Shown here: positions 8,280 through 16,258 of the stretch, in pieces | Layout: each line of letters starts with the position of its first letter | How positions within the stretch are numbered: the stretch's first letter is position 1 | Assembly (NCBI RefSeq): GCF_004327985.1 | Contig: NZ_SJDL01000034.1 | Location: forward strand, 1-58,958 | Origin: Marinobacter halodurans | GTDB lineage: Bacteria; Pseudomonadota; Gammaproteobacteria; Pseudomonadales; Oleiphilaceae | Reading direction: 5' to 3' | Length of the DNA stretch: 58,958 bases | The notes under the pieces: generated by a model | Database searches by the model: none | What the model saw: only the letters and a program-made list of their open reading frames with translations | What the model was told of the DNA's origin: nothing | Position numbers and translations under genes: made by a program

Positions 8280-9362
8280 TTAAGCTGCCTGAGCCTCCAG
8301 CTTCATCCGCACCCGATCTGGCAGCGAGTAGTGCCCGATCCGCTTGAGCACGGTCCAGTACTGCTTGCCGAAGCTGCCCGTGTTGTACTTCAGCCCGTAC
8401 TTGTGACAGATCGCTTCCACCCGCGGCGCGATCTCGCGATAGCGGTGGGCCGGGATGTCCGGGAACACGTGATGCTCGATCTGGTGGCTCAGGTGGCCAC
8501 TCAGGATGTGCACCCACTTGCTGCCGGTGAAGTTACTGGAACCGGTCAACTGACGCAGGTACCAGTGGCCCCGGGATTCGCCTTCGATGGACGCCTCTGT
8601 GAACGTCTCCGCATCCTCGGTGAAATGACCGCAGAAGATCACGGTGGACGACCACAGGTTGCGGATCAGGTTCGCGCAGACGTTGCCGGCCAGCACGATG
8701 GGGAAGACCGGGAAGGTCAGCAGCGGGAAGAACACGTAATCCTTGAACGCCTGACGGCCGCCCTTGCGGAAGAAGTCTTTCAGGAAGCCCTTCTTGTCCG
8801 ACAGCTTGATCTCGCGGCGGCGGATCCGCTCGCTTTCCAGTTCGTGCAGACCCACGCCCCACTGGAAAAACACTGTCAGCATGACGTAGTTGATGAACTG
8901 CAGCAGGTGCAGCGGGTGCCACTTCTCGTCGTCGCTCAGGCGCAGTACCGCGTAGCCGTAGTCCCGGTCCTTGCCGATGACGTTGGTGTAGGTGTGGTGC
9001 TCGTAGTTGTGGGTCTGGCGCCAGGAATCGCCGGTGCAGACCGTGTCCCACTCGTAGGTCTGCGAGTGCAGGGACGGGTCGTTCATCCAGTCGTACTGGC
9101 CGTGCATCACGTTGTGGCCGATTTCCATGTTCTCGATGATCTTGGCAAGGCCCAGCGAGGCCACCCCGGCGACGAACACCGGCGGGATGAAACCGAACGG
9201 CATCAGCACCCGGCCGCCGACTTCCAGCGTCCGGTGCAGGCGGATGATGCGACGGATATAGCGCGCATCGCGCTCGCCCAGGTCGGCCCGGACTTCATCG
9301 CGGATGGCGTCCAGGTCGTTTGCCAGTTCGTCCAACTGTTGTTGCGTCAGTTGCTGTGTCAT
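8280..9362 (-). CDS. Acyl-CoA/fatty acid desaturase, DesB-like
   Basis: A membrane di-iron desaturase of 360 residues with the three histidine boxes HNVMH (83-87), HNYEHH (118-123) and HQIEHH (293-298). Hydrophobic segments lie near residues 52-75, 160-180 and 215-245. It introduces a double bond into saturated acyl chains using electrons from a reductase. The gene upstream encodes exactly such a reductase, and a TetR repressor is divergent, the same set as desT-desCB of Pseudomonas aeruginosa. ATG 9362 is preceded by GAGGAG; a longer start in the spacer has no better site. It is the second gene of the operon. Confidence 0.92.
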   Translation of the reverse strand: MTQQLTQQQLDELANDLDAIRDEVRADLGERDARYIRRIIRLHRTLEVGGRVLMPFGFIPPVFVAGVASLGLAKIIENMEIGHNVMHGQYDWMNDPSLHSQTYEWDTVCTGDSWRQTHNYEHHTYTNVIGKDRDYGYAVLRLSDDEKWHPLHLLQFINYVMLTVFFQWGVGLHELESERIRRREIKLSDKKGFLKDFFRKGGRQAFKDYVFFPLLTFPVFPIVLAGNVCANLIRNLWSSTVIFCGHFTEDAETFTEASIEGESRGHWYLRQLTGSSNFTGSKWVHILSGHLSHQIEHHVFPDIPAHRYREIAPRVEAICHKYGLKYNTGSFGKQYWTVLKRIGHYSLPDRVRMKLEAQAA

Positions 9363-9428
9363 GTCTCTCTCCTCAGGCCGGCGGTCTGCCGGCCATCTCA
9401 TCTGTTCAGGGGGCTGTGCGGGTAATGA

Positions 9429-10532
9429 TCAAAGGTCCACGGTGACCGGACCCTGGGGCACGGAGATGCACAGCTGTATGGTTTCCTCGCCGGGGCCGGA
9501 AGCCTTGCCGGTGAGGCGATTGACGACGGTGCCCTCCGTCTTGCGGCAGCTGCACTGATGGCAGATGCCCATGCGACAGCCGAAGGCCGGTTTCAGGTCG
9601 GCAGCCTCGGCGATCTCCAGCAGCGGCGCGTCGCCTTCGGCGTCGACGGTCTTGTCGCTGCGACCGAAGGTGACGGCGCCCCCCAGCGGGGTGTCCGCCG
9701 GGACGGCAGATGGCGCGCTGAAGAAGGTGGTCTGGATCTGGTTGTCCTTGATGCCGAATGAAAGCAGCAGGTCACCGGCCAGATCCATCAAGCCTTTCGG
9801 GCCGCACAGGTACACCTGGCGGGCACGCAGGCCCGGCACGGTGTCCAGGTGGCTTTCGTTCAGGAAGGCGGTTTTGCCTTCCTCTTCCGTGCGGTAGACG
9901 TGCAGGGTCAACGCCGGCCAGCGGGCCGCCAGGGCGTACAGGATCTCTGCGCCGATCACGTCCGCCTGGGTCCGCACGTAGTAGAGCAGGGTGACCGGTG
10001 CCCGGAAGTCCCGGTCGGCCAGGGTCATCAGGTGACTCAGCACCGGCGTAATGCCGCTGCCGCCGGCGATATAGAGCAGCGGGACGTCCGCTTCCGGCAG
10101 ATCAAAGTCACCGAACGCCTGGCTGATGCCGACGATGGTGCCGGGCGTCAGGTGATCGTGCATCCAGTTGGTCATGCGGCCACCCGGGTGGCGTTTTACC
10201 GTCAGGGTGATCGTGCTGTCGGTGTCCCACTGGCGCGGCGCGCTGGCGACCGTGAAGGTCCGGTGGTGCCGGACGCCGTCTGCTTCCAGGATAATGTTGA
10301 TGTGCTGGCCGGCCCGGAAGCCTTTCCAGCGGGGCGACGGCCGCAGACGAAAGCTGCGGGTGTCGGCCGTTTCGTCGGTCACTTCCAGCAGGCGGGCCGG
10401 CACGAAGCCGCGTACCCACATGGGATTCAGGACGGCCAGCAGCGGGTCGAAAAAGGCGCCGGGATCCTCACGGTTAAACAGTTGCTTGCCGAGCCAGCGC
10501 AGGGATGCGTGTGTGTTTCGTGTCGACAGCAT
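9429..10532 (-). CDS. Ferredoxin reductase-type electron-transfer protein, DesC-like
   Basis: The 367-residue flavoprotein passes electrons from NAD(P)H to the downstream desaturase. The FAD-binding segment includes HHRTFTVAS, the NAD-binding part starts at YIAGGSGITPV, and the C-terminal plant-type [2Fe-2S] domain shows FGCRMGICHQCSC and a last cysteine in IQLCIS. The order FNR-like domain then ferredoxin domain is that of DesC/alkane-monooxygenase-type reductases. ATG 10532 has GGAG upstream. It is the first gene of the desCB-like operon; its promoter carries the nested operator at 10564-10600. Confidence 0.92.
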   Translation of the reverse strand: MLSTRNTHASLRWLGKQLFNREDPGAFFDPLLAVLNPMWVRGFVPARLLEVTDETADTRSFRLRPSPRWKGFRAGQHINIILEADGVRHHRTFTVASAPRQWDTDSTITLTVKRHPGGRMTNWMHDHLTPGTIVGISQAFGDFDLPEADVPLLYIAGGSGITPVLSHLMTLADRDFRAPVTLLYYVRTQADVIGAEILYALAARWPALTLHVYRTEEEGKTAFLNESHLDTVPGLRARQVYLCGPKGLMDLAGDLLLSFGIKDNQIQTTFFSAPSAVPADTPLGGAVTFGRSDKTVDAEGDAPLLEIAEAADLKPAFGCRMGICHQCSCRKTEGTVVNRLTGKASGPGEETIQLCISVPQGPVTVDL

Positions 10533-10563
10533 GATGTGTTTCTCCTCACCGATGTATGGTGGT

Positions 10564-10621
10564 GTGTACAAGTGTTCACAATATGTGAACGACTGTACAC
10601 ATTGATGATTCCGGGTGTCAA
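10564..10621 (-). promoter_or_regulatory. desCB-like promoter with 37-bp nested palindromic operator
   Basis: On the minus strand TTGACA (10616-10621), an 18-base spacer and TACAGT (10592-10597) form a sigma70 promoter. Overlapping the -10 is a nested palindrome at 10564-10600: outer arms GTGTACA/TGTACAC and inner arms GTTCACA-ATA-TGTGAAC. A TetR dimer pair bound here would block RNA polymerase. The GTGAAC/GTTCAC core recalls the DesT box of P. aeruginosa (from memory). Confidence 0.8.
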
Positions 10622-10771
10622 CGGGGAATGGGGTCCGTGCGGGCGCAACCGGTATGGCGCCCGATGCCTTGTGGTAAGCGGCCTCAGGGCCGTACCGCGA
10701 TGGGTGCGATCGGTGGGTGATTGGCGTTTGGCCCGTAATGACAGCCTTTATTTCCGCAGGCCTGGTGATTT

Positions 10772-10788
10772 GTGTACACTCGTTGTCA
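10772..10788 (+). promoter_or_regulatory. Second candidate TetR (DesT-like) half operator
   Basis: GTGTACACTCGTTGTCA matches the left half of the main operator (GTGTACA-N3-GTTCACA) at most positions, and includes the palindrome GTGTACAC. It lies 52 bases upstream of the tetR start, consistent with autoregulation. Confidence 0.5.
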
Positions 10789-10839
10789 TTGCGGGCCGAG
10801 AGCGGTCCGGCAGTCAGGCCCGTAGTCAGGACGGACACG

Positions 10840-11481
10840 ATGACCCAGCGACAGCGACGCAAACCCGGCGAAACCCGGGACAAACTGATGGAGGCGGCCC
10901 TCACCCTGGTGGGCAAGGGCCGGCACTTCGCCAGTCTCGGTATCCGCGAAGTCACCCGCCAGGCCGGTGTGGTGCCGACGTCCTTCTATCGCCACTTCCG
11001 CAATATGGACGATCTGGGTTTGCAGCTGGTGGACCAGTTGGGTTTGGTGCTGCGCCGCATGATGCGCGAGGCGCGGGGCAACGTGCTGCAGGCGGACAAG
11101 CTGATCGAGGAGTCGGTGACCATCTTCATCAGCCACGTGGAAGCCAATCGCAGCTTCTTCTTTTTCATGGCCCAGGGGCTGGCCGGAGAAAGCCGCGCCG
11201 TACAGGATGCCATCCGCAGCGAGATGCGCTTCTTCGCCAGCGAGCTGGCCAACGACCTGCGCCGCATGCGCCTGGCGGAGCATCTGAGTGACGGCGATCT
11301 GGAGCTGACCTGCGATCTGGTCGTACGCACGGTCGCCTTCACCCTGACCGACCTCCTCAACGTAGCGCCGGACGACGACTACCAGATCGACCAGATCCGC
11401 CAGCGCACCGCCCGCTTTCTGCAGCTGATTTTTGTGGGTGCCGCGCATTGGAACAGTCGTACACAGGCTGGCAACTCATGA
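10840..11481 (+). CDS. TetR-family repressor, DesT/FabR-like
   Basis: The 213-residue protein has a TetR helix-turn-helix at about residues 12-55 (LGIREVTRQAGVVPTSFYRHF) and a helical ligand domain. The HTH wording and the divergent desaturase/reductase operon match DesT of Pseudomonas, which senses the saturated/unsaturated acyl-CoA balance and represses desCB. ATG 10840 was chosen because CAGGA precedes it and the HTH begins soon after; an upstream start is possible but adds no conserved sequence. The stop overlaps the start of the next gene (ATGA), so both are probably translated together. Confidence 0.9.
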   Translation: MTQRQRRKPGETRDKLMEAALTLVGKGRHFASLGIREVTRQAGVVPTSFYRHFRNMDDLGLQLVDQLGLVLRRMMREARGNVLQADKLIEESVTIFISHVEANRSFFFFMAQGLAGESRAVQDAIRSEMRFFASELANDLRRMRLAEHLSDGDLELTCDLVVRTVAFTLTDLLNVAPDDDYQIDQIRQRTARFLQLIFVGAAHWNSRTQAGNS

Positions 11482-11945
11482 CCGGTCACTGGAAGCGTTT
11501 TCTCGGCACCCTTGTGGCGCTGGCTACCGCGGCCTTGTGGCTGACGTTCTATCAACCGGACCCGGAATACGGTCAGAAGCAGCGGCTGGCCGATTTCTCG
11601 TCGTTGCTCGGCACCCTGTCCCGCAGTTGGGACCGATCAGCCGTCGACCTCATCCTGGCGCCTGCGGTGAAAGGCGCGGGCCCCTCGTCGGCTACCCTGA
11701 CAACGGCGCAGTCACTGGGCCGCTTTGTGGGTTGTGAACGTCTGGCGCTGGGGGATTTCGGTGACGATGCCCTGAGCCAGTCACCGCTCAACCGGTTGAA
11801 GACGGACACGGTCTACCAGGGCAACGGGCGCTGCGCCTTCGAACATGGCCGGGCGGATGTTCTGGTGGGCTATGTGAAAGGACAGGACCAGCCGCAACTG
11901 GTCCTGTTGGAGGTGGATAACGTGCGGTTATTTGACCGTCGTTGA
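11478..11945 (+). CDS. Hypothetical protein with N-terminal membrane anchor, coupled to tetR
   Basis: I do not recognise this 155-residue protein. Residues 8-24 (FLGTLVALATAALWLTF) are a signal peptide or single membrane anchor, and the rest is probably periplasmic. Two cysteines (in VGCERL and GRCAFE) could form a disulfide. It starts inside the tetR stop (ATGA, 11478-11481), so it is translationally coupled to the desaturase repressor. Its 3' end overlaps the convergent wax ester synthase by 18 bases. The context suggests a link with envelope lipid state, but that is only inference. Confidence 0.75.
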   Translation: MTGHWKRFLGTLVALATAALWLTFYQPDPEYGQKQRLADFSSLLGTLSRSWDRSAVDLILAPAVKGAGPSSATLTTAQSLGRFVGCERLALGDFGDDALSQSPLNRLKTDTVYQGNGRCAFEHGRADVLVGYVKGQDQPQLVLLEVDNVRLFDRR

Positions 11946-13397
11946 CGTGCGCTTGCGTCGGGGGCTGGCCGTCTTGCGCTTCGGCCGGGTCTTCGGCTCG
12001 GCCTTGGCCAGCAGGATCAGTTCCAGCTCCTCCAGCGCTTCCCCGGTATAGACGGCCAGTCGCTGCATGCTTGGCAGCGTATCCCGACACCCCGTATACC
12101 CGAAGTTCAGTGACCCGGCGTAACTCAGGCAAGTGATGTTGAGTGCCCCGCCGTGGGCGATCAGCGAAACCGGGTACATGGCCTCCAGCTTGGCGCCCTC
12201 GTAATAGAGCGGCTTCTCCGGCCCCGGCACGTTGGAAATGGTCACGTTGAACGCCGGCCGCATCCGCCCGCCCAGCCCCGTCATCAGTTGCAGGATGTAG
12301 GGCGACATCAGCAGCATCGTGTACTGGTTCAGCGCACTGCGCGGCAGGCTCTGCAAGTGGGCCTTGGCGCTGGCGGTGGACGCCTGGATGGCAGCCAGCC
12401 GGTCTTTCGGGTCCGCCTCGTTGGTGGCCAGGCTGGCGATCATGAAGCTGATGGCGGTGCCGGTGCCCTCGTCGTCCGCGGGGCGGATGTTGACCGGAAT
12501 CCCGGCGGTCAGCGGTGTATCCGGCAGTTCATCCTGTTCCAGCAGGAACCGGCGCATGGCCGTGCCGCACAGGTAGAGCACGATGTCGTTGAGCGAAGCG
12601 TCCGCCTTTTTGGCCAAGGCCTTGAGGCGATCCAGTTCGTAATGCTGGGTGGCGAACCGGCGCTGACCGGTGACCCGCCGATTGAGGATCGAGCTGGGGC
12701 CCACGAACGGCGGGGTCAACTTGTCCTCGGGATGCCGGGCGGAATGGACCAAACGGGAGAGGGCGCTGACCAGCTTGGGCGCGCTGTCCACCTGGATCTT
12801 CAGGGCTTCCAGCGCTTCGTTGAAGGCCCAGTTCAGTGTGGCGGCCTTGTCGCCGGTCTGCTTGCGCCCGCGCTGCGGCTTGACCGACCAGGGCGCCAGC
12901 ATGTTGGTCTCGTTGGGATCGGTGGACAGGATGCGCTGCATCAGTCGCACCCCACTGATACCGTCGATCATCGAGTGGTGCATCTTGGTGTAGAGCCCGA
13001 AACGGTTGTTCTCCAGGCCCTCGATGATGTGGCACTCCCACAGCGGCCGGGAGAAATCCAGCGGGTGCGAATGCAGGCGCGAAACCAGCACCCCCAGTTC
13101 CCGTTCGCTGCCGGGCTTGGGCAGGGCGGAGTGGCGCACGTGATAATCCAGGTCGATCCCCTTGTCGACCTTCCAGGCGGGCGCGACCAATCGCCCCAGT
13201 TTGCCCGGGTAGGCCAGTTTGTAGTTCCACGGGGGCGCGACTTCGCAATCGGTTTTCATGCGCGCGACCATATCCCGCAGGAAGGTCTCCGGCGCGCCTT
13301 CCGGCAGCGAGAAAATCTGTAAGGTGCCCACATGCATGGGCGTGTCCTCAGACTCGACGGCGAGCCATGAGGCATCCAGTGTGCTCAGGCGTTTCAT
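11928..13397 (-). CDS. Wax ester synthase/diacylglycerol acyltransferase (WS/DGAT)
   Basis: A bifunctional acyltransferase that joins acyl-CoA to fatty alcohols or diacylglycerol, making storage wax esters or triacylglycerol at the inner face of the membrane. The 489-residue length is normal. The catalytic HHxxxDG motif is HHSMIDG (H140, H141, D145, G146), the PLW motif is at 118-120, and NVTISNVPGPE marks the second half. The C-terminus is very basic (KTRPKRKTASPRRKR). Marinobacter and Alcanivorax are well-known carriers. ATG 13397 is preceded by AAGGAAAG at some distance. It lies next to the desaturase module and may draw on the same acyl-CoA pool. Confidence 0.95.
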   Translation of the reverse strand: MKRLSTLDASWLAVESEDTPMHVGTLQIFSLPEGAPETFLRDMVARMKTDCEVAPPWNYKLAYPGKLGRLVAPAWKVDKGIDLDYHVRHSALPKPGSERELGVLVSRLHSHPLDFSRPLWECHIIEGLENNRFGLYTKMHHSMIDGISGVRLMQRILSTDPNETNMLAPWSVKPQRGRKQTGDKAATLNWAFNEALEALKIQVDSAPKLVSALSRLVHSARHPEDKLTPPFVGPSSILNRRVTGQRRFATQHYELDRLKALAKKADASLNDIVLYLCGTAMRRFLLEQDELPDTPLTAGIPVNIRPADDEGTGTAISFMIASLATNEADPKDRLAAIQASTASAKAHLQSLPRSALNQYTMLLMSPYILQLMTGLGGRMRPAFNVTISNVPGPEKPLYYEGAKLEAMYPVSLIAHGGALNITCLSYAGSLNFGYTGCRDTLPSMQRLAVYTGEALEELELILLAKAEPKTRPKRKTASPRRKRTSTTVK

Positions 13398-13552
13398 AGT
13401 GTCCGTTCTTTCCTTGTCCGTGCGTGTTTTGAGTTGTGCAGATCTGTCGAAACTGCATCTTTTTATAGGGTTTGCGCGAGTATATACGAGGTGGAAATCG
13501 AACACAGTCGCCGCAGTGACGGAGGTCGTTGTCGATCACAGATTGATGGGGC

Positions 13553-13618
13553 AAAAAAAGGCCCGGTGAATCCTGTGATCCTGCTCATAGGGTGGGAAGC
13601 AGGATCGACTCACCGGGC
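13553..13618 (-). terminator. Long Rho-independent terminator hairpin (minus strand)
   Basis: GCCCGGTGA (13561-13569) pairs with TCACCGGGC (13610-13618), and inside it GATCCTGCT (13577-13585) pairs with AGCAGGATC (13598-13606). On the minus strand the stem is followed by a run of T (complement of A7 at 13553-13559). It sits about 155 bases upstream of the wax ester synthase start and downstream of a second terminator at 13802-13831, so it ends something other than the HD-domain gene, or acts as a backup. Confidence 0.8.
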
Positions 13619-13801
13619 ACCAGGTTGGAGACGCAACTGAAAACACTCCAGAAAAGCCTGAGAGGAGCGGGACTCTGATTCCGCCCTCTTCATTAGCATC
13701 CACACTAACGCAGGATTTTCCGTTCATCACGTTAAAATCCGGTAAATGGACAAGCTGTAAAGTGTTGAAAAGGCGGCGTTAATCGGAGTAGGTGGAAACC
13801 G
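13619..13801 (-). other. Possible small RNA or leader between two minus-strand terminators
   Basis: This 183-base stretch has no credible gene but lies between two minus-strand terminators, so a separate short transcript may begin here. Weak promoter-like elements on the minus strand are TTTACA (13756-13761) and TTTTAA (13732-13737). A short open frame exists but has no ribosome site and runs through the terminator stem. Evidence is positional only. Confidence 0.3.
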
Positions 13802-13831
13802 AAATAAAAAGGGCGCCTCTTGCCGGCGCCC
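13802..13831 (-). terminator. Rho-independent terminator of the HD-domain gene
   Basis: GGGCGCC-tcttgcc-GGCGCCC (13811-13831) is a perfect 7-bp stem, followed on the minus strand by TTTTTATTT. It begins 9 bases after the stop codon of the HD-domain gene. Confidence 0.9.
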
Positions 13832-13839
13832 GAGGGGGC

Positions 13840-14430
13840 TCACTCGCTCATGGCCTTCTTGTAGAGCGACCTGCGGGGCTTGGCCATCACCCGTCGCAGC
13901 ATCGGCTCGAAATAGGACAGGGGTAGGGTTTCCGCCTCCGGGTCGAACGCCGGCGAGTCGTACTTGCTGACAAACTCCAGCGTGTGCTTGTAATACGGAT
14001 GATCCCGGAAGTTTTCCCGCAGGTTGGGATCCAGCCCCAGGTATTCGAAGAAATAGTACCCCTGGAAAATCGCGTGGTGCTTGACCATCCAGTGGTTCTC
14101 CTCGCTCACGAACGGCTCCAGCAGCACCGCTGCCACGTCCGCGTGGTTGTAGGTACCGAGGGTGTCGCCGATGTCGTGCAGCAGGGCGCACACCACGTAC
14201 TCCTCATCCTTGCCGTCCCGGTGGGCCAGGGTGGCGGTCTGCAGGCAATGGGTCATCCGGTCCACCTTGAAGCCGCCGAAGTCGCCTTCCAGCAGCTTCA
14301 GGTGATCCATGATCCGGTCCGGAAGGGACTTGGCAAAATCCCCGAACGAGGCGGCGATGGTCTGCCAGTCCTCGGCGGTACCGTCCTTCATGTGGGTGAA
14401 CCGGGCGCGTTTATCGGTTGCTGTGCTCAT
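13840..14430 (-). CDS. HD-domain protein, PhnZ/MIOX-like oxygenase candidate
   Basis: This 196-residue HD-fold protein shows possible metal ligands H61, H85-D86 (LLHDIGD), H97, H118/H119 (KHHAIF) and D158 (SKYDSP). The pattern H...HD...H...H...D resembles the mixed-valence di-iron oxygenases of the PhnZ and myo-inositol oxygenase type more than simple phosphohydrolases. The class II aldolase-like gene lies 14 bases upstream in the same direction, so the two form an operon, and a Crp/Fnr regulator is divergent from them. The substrate is unknown; a C-C or C-P bond cleaving oxygenase followed by aldolase-like chemistry is inference. A clear terminator follows. Confidence 0.75.
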   Translation of the reverse strand: MSTATDKRARFTHMKDGTAEDWQTIAASFGDFAKSLPDRIMDHLKLLEGDFGGFKVDRMTHCLQTATLAHRDGKDEEYVVCALLHDIGDTLGTYNHADVAAVLLEPFVSEENHWMVKHHAIFQGYYFFEYLGLDPNLRENFRDHPYYKHTLEFVSKYDSPAFDPEAETLPLSYFEPMLRRVMAKPRRSLYKKAMSE

Positions 14431-14444
14431 ATAAACCTCCGGGC

Positions 14445-15215
14445 TCAGTCGCGGTAGCTGGGATCGAGACGATCAAGCTTGCGCAGCAATCCGGGCCAGG
14501 CCAGTTGACCGCCCATGCCTTTGGTCACCTGGGCCGCCTGCTGCTTGATGGTGTCGACAATGCCCGCCGGGATCGGCGTCAGTTCGCGGTTGCCCGCCAG
14601 CGCGTTGATCTGCACCTCGCAGGCCCGTTGCAGGATGAACATGCCCAGGAACGCATCGGCAATGGAGCCGCCCGCGGTGAGCAGGCCGTGGTTGCGCAGG
14701 ATCATGAAGTTGGACTCGCCCAGGTCGGCCTGCAGCCGGGCTTTCTCGTCCTCACGCAGGGCCACGCCCTCGTAGTCGTGGTACGCCAGGCTGGCCAGCG
14801 GGAACAGGCTTTGCTGCGACAGCGGCAACAGGCCCTCCTTCTGGGCGGATACGGCGACGCCGGCGGTGGTATGGGTGTGCATCACGCAGGCGGCATCCTC
14901 GCGCACGGCATGGATGGCGCTGTGGATGGTGAAGCCGGCGGGGTTGATGTCGAAGTCGTCGGGATCGAGCTTGTTGGCGTCCTGGTCGACGCGTACCAGG
15001 CTGGAGGCGGTGATTTCCTCGAACATCATGCCGTAGGGGTTGATCAGGAAATGATGTTCGCCACCGGGAATGCGCGCGGAGATGTGGGTGAAGATCAGGT
15101 CGTCCCAGCCGTACAGGGCGATCAGCCGGTAGGCGGCGGCCAGGTCGACGCGCAGCTGCCATTCCTCGGCGCTGACGCTGTCCTTCTTGGATTTGACTGC
15201 CAGGGGTGCAGACAT
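14445..15215 (-). CDS. Class II aldolase/adducin family protein lacking the usual catalytic Glu
   Basis: The 256-residue protein has the adducin/aldolase II fold. The zinc ligands are H113 and H115 (VMHTHT) and a later His in ILRNHGLL. In true sugar-phosphate aldolases a Glu stands four residues before the first conserved His (E73 in FucA, SSEWRFH). Here that region is PAGFTIH, so the position is Gly94. The protein thus belongs to the adducin-like branch, whose chemistry is poorly known. It is the first gene of a two-gene operon with the HD-domain protein. Confidence 0.85.
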   Translation of the reverse strand: MSAPLAVKSKKDSVSAEEWQLRVDLAAAYRLIALYGWDDLIFTHISARIPGGEHHFLINPYGMMFEEITASSLVRVDQDANKLDPDDFDINPAGFTIHSAIHAVREDAACVMHTHTTAGVAVSAQKEGLLPLSQQSLFPLASLAYHDYEGVALREDEKARLQADLGESNFMILRNHGLLTAGGSIADAFLGMFILQRACEVQINALAGNRELTPIPAGIVDTIKQQAAQVTKGMGGQLAWPGLLRKLDRLDPSYRD

Positions 15216-15362
15216 CGTGGGCCTCTCTCGTTGTTGGACTTGTTGTGGGTCTGTCCCGGAAGTTTAGGCCTATGGAGCCCGCAAACACTGTCAATGGATT
15301 GACATTGTGGTGAGCATCGCCGACCCGTCTCGCACGGTCAGGGTTTGGTTTACACTGTGCCG

Positions 15363-16055
15363 ATGACCGACATCTTCCGCGTTATCCGCCGCTGCCCGAT
15401 CTTTTCCGGTTTCCCGGACGAAGCCGTCGAAGAGGCTGCCAGGCATGCCCGTGTCCGCCGCTTCGAGGTGGATGAGCTGATCTACGAGAAGGGCTCCCTG
15501 CAGTCCGGCATTTGCGTGATCGCCGAAGGCGGGGTGCGCATCTGTTCGTTCAACGCCGAGGGTCGCGAGGCGGTATTGATGATCTTCGATCACGGGACCT
15601 GGTTCGGCGACACCGTGTTTTCGCCGGATACGCCCCGCGTCTACGGCGCCCGTGCCCACGAGAGGGCGGTGATCGTCGATCTGCCCGGTGACGTCTTCCG
15701 CGACCTGATGCGGCGTTATCCACAGAGCTATCCGGTGGTGCTGGATCTGCTCAGCCAGCGCCTGTGGGCGACCATGTCCCTGATCGAGGACGACGCCCTG
15801 CGCGGCATTCCGGCCCGGGTGGGGCGCCGTCTGATGTTCCTGGCGCAGATGCACAACGGCGGGCGCATCGGTCGGGAACCGGTCAGTTTTCGCCTGACCC
15901 GGGAGCATCTGGCCGGCATGATGGGGATGACCCGCCAGGGAGTGCACAAAGTGCTCAAGGCCTTTGAAGCGGAAGGGCTGATCGCTTTCAGCTACGGCCG
16001 GGTCACCGTCACCGATCCGGTCGCGCTGGAGCAGCATGTGTCCACCTGCGATTGA
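15363..16055 (+). CDS. Crp/Fnr-family transcriptional regulator
   Basis: The 230-residue protein has a cyclic-nucleotide-binding-like beta-roll (residues about 10-125) and a C-terminal winged helix-turn-helix (LTREHLAGMMGMTRQGVHKVLKAFEAEGLI in the region 176-205). It lacks the N-terminal cysteine set of FNR/Anr, and the cAMP-contacting residues are not convincing, so the signal is unknown. ATG 15363 has no good ribosome site, but a -10-like TACACT lies at 15351-15356, so a leaderless mRNA is possible. It is divergent from the aldolase/HD operon and is its most likely regulator. Confidence 0.88.
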   Translation: MTDIFRVIRRCPIFSGFPDEAVEEAARHARVRRFEVDELIYEKGSLQSGICVIAEGGVRICSFNAEGREAVLMIFDHGTWFGDTVFSPDTPRVYGARAHERAVIVDLPGDVFRDLMRRYPQSYPVVLDLLSQRLWATMSLIEDDALRGIPARVGRRLMFLAQMHNGGRIGREPVSFRLTREHLAGMMGMTRQGVHKVLKAFEAEGLIAFSYGRVTVTDPVALEQHVSTCD

Positions 16056-16258
16056 GCGACATCAAAGTCTGTAACCAAGCGAAACAGGGAGGGGCTTCCA
16101 ATCTCCGTTGAAAACCGCAATGATCATCGGGTGACCAAAGCGACCAACCGGATTGACCAAAACGCCCAGGCTTGCCAGGGTGGCGGTCCGCTGGTCGGTC
16201 AGGCCAGCGGGTTCTGATGGCCTGAGACTCCAACAACTCGATCCTTTGTGCAGAGGAC

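Noticed and set aside
13553-13618. The long inverted repeat as an integron attC site
   Set aside because: The GTTRRRY and RYYYAAC core sites are missing, and a T tract on the minus strand explains it better as a terminator.
13536-13730. A 64-codon minus-strand frame between the two terminators
   Set aside because: It has no ribosome site and runs through the terminator stem, so a peptide is unlikely; the region was kept only as a possible small RNA.
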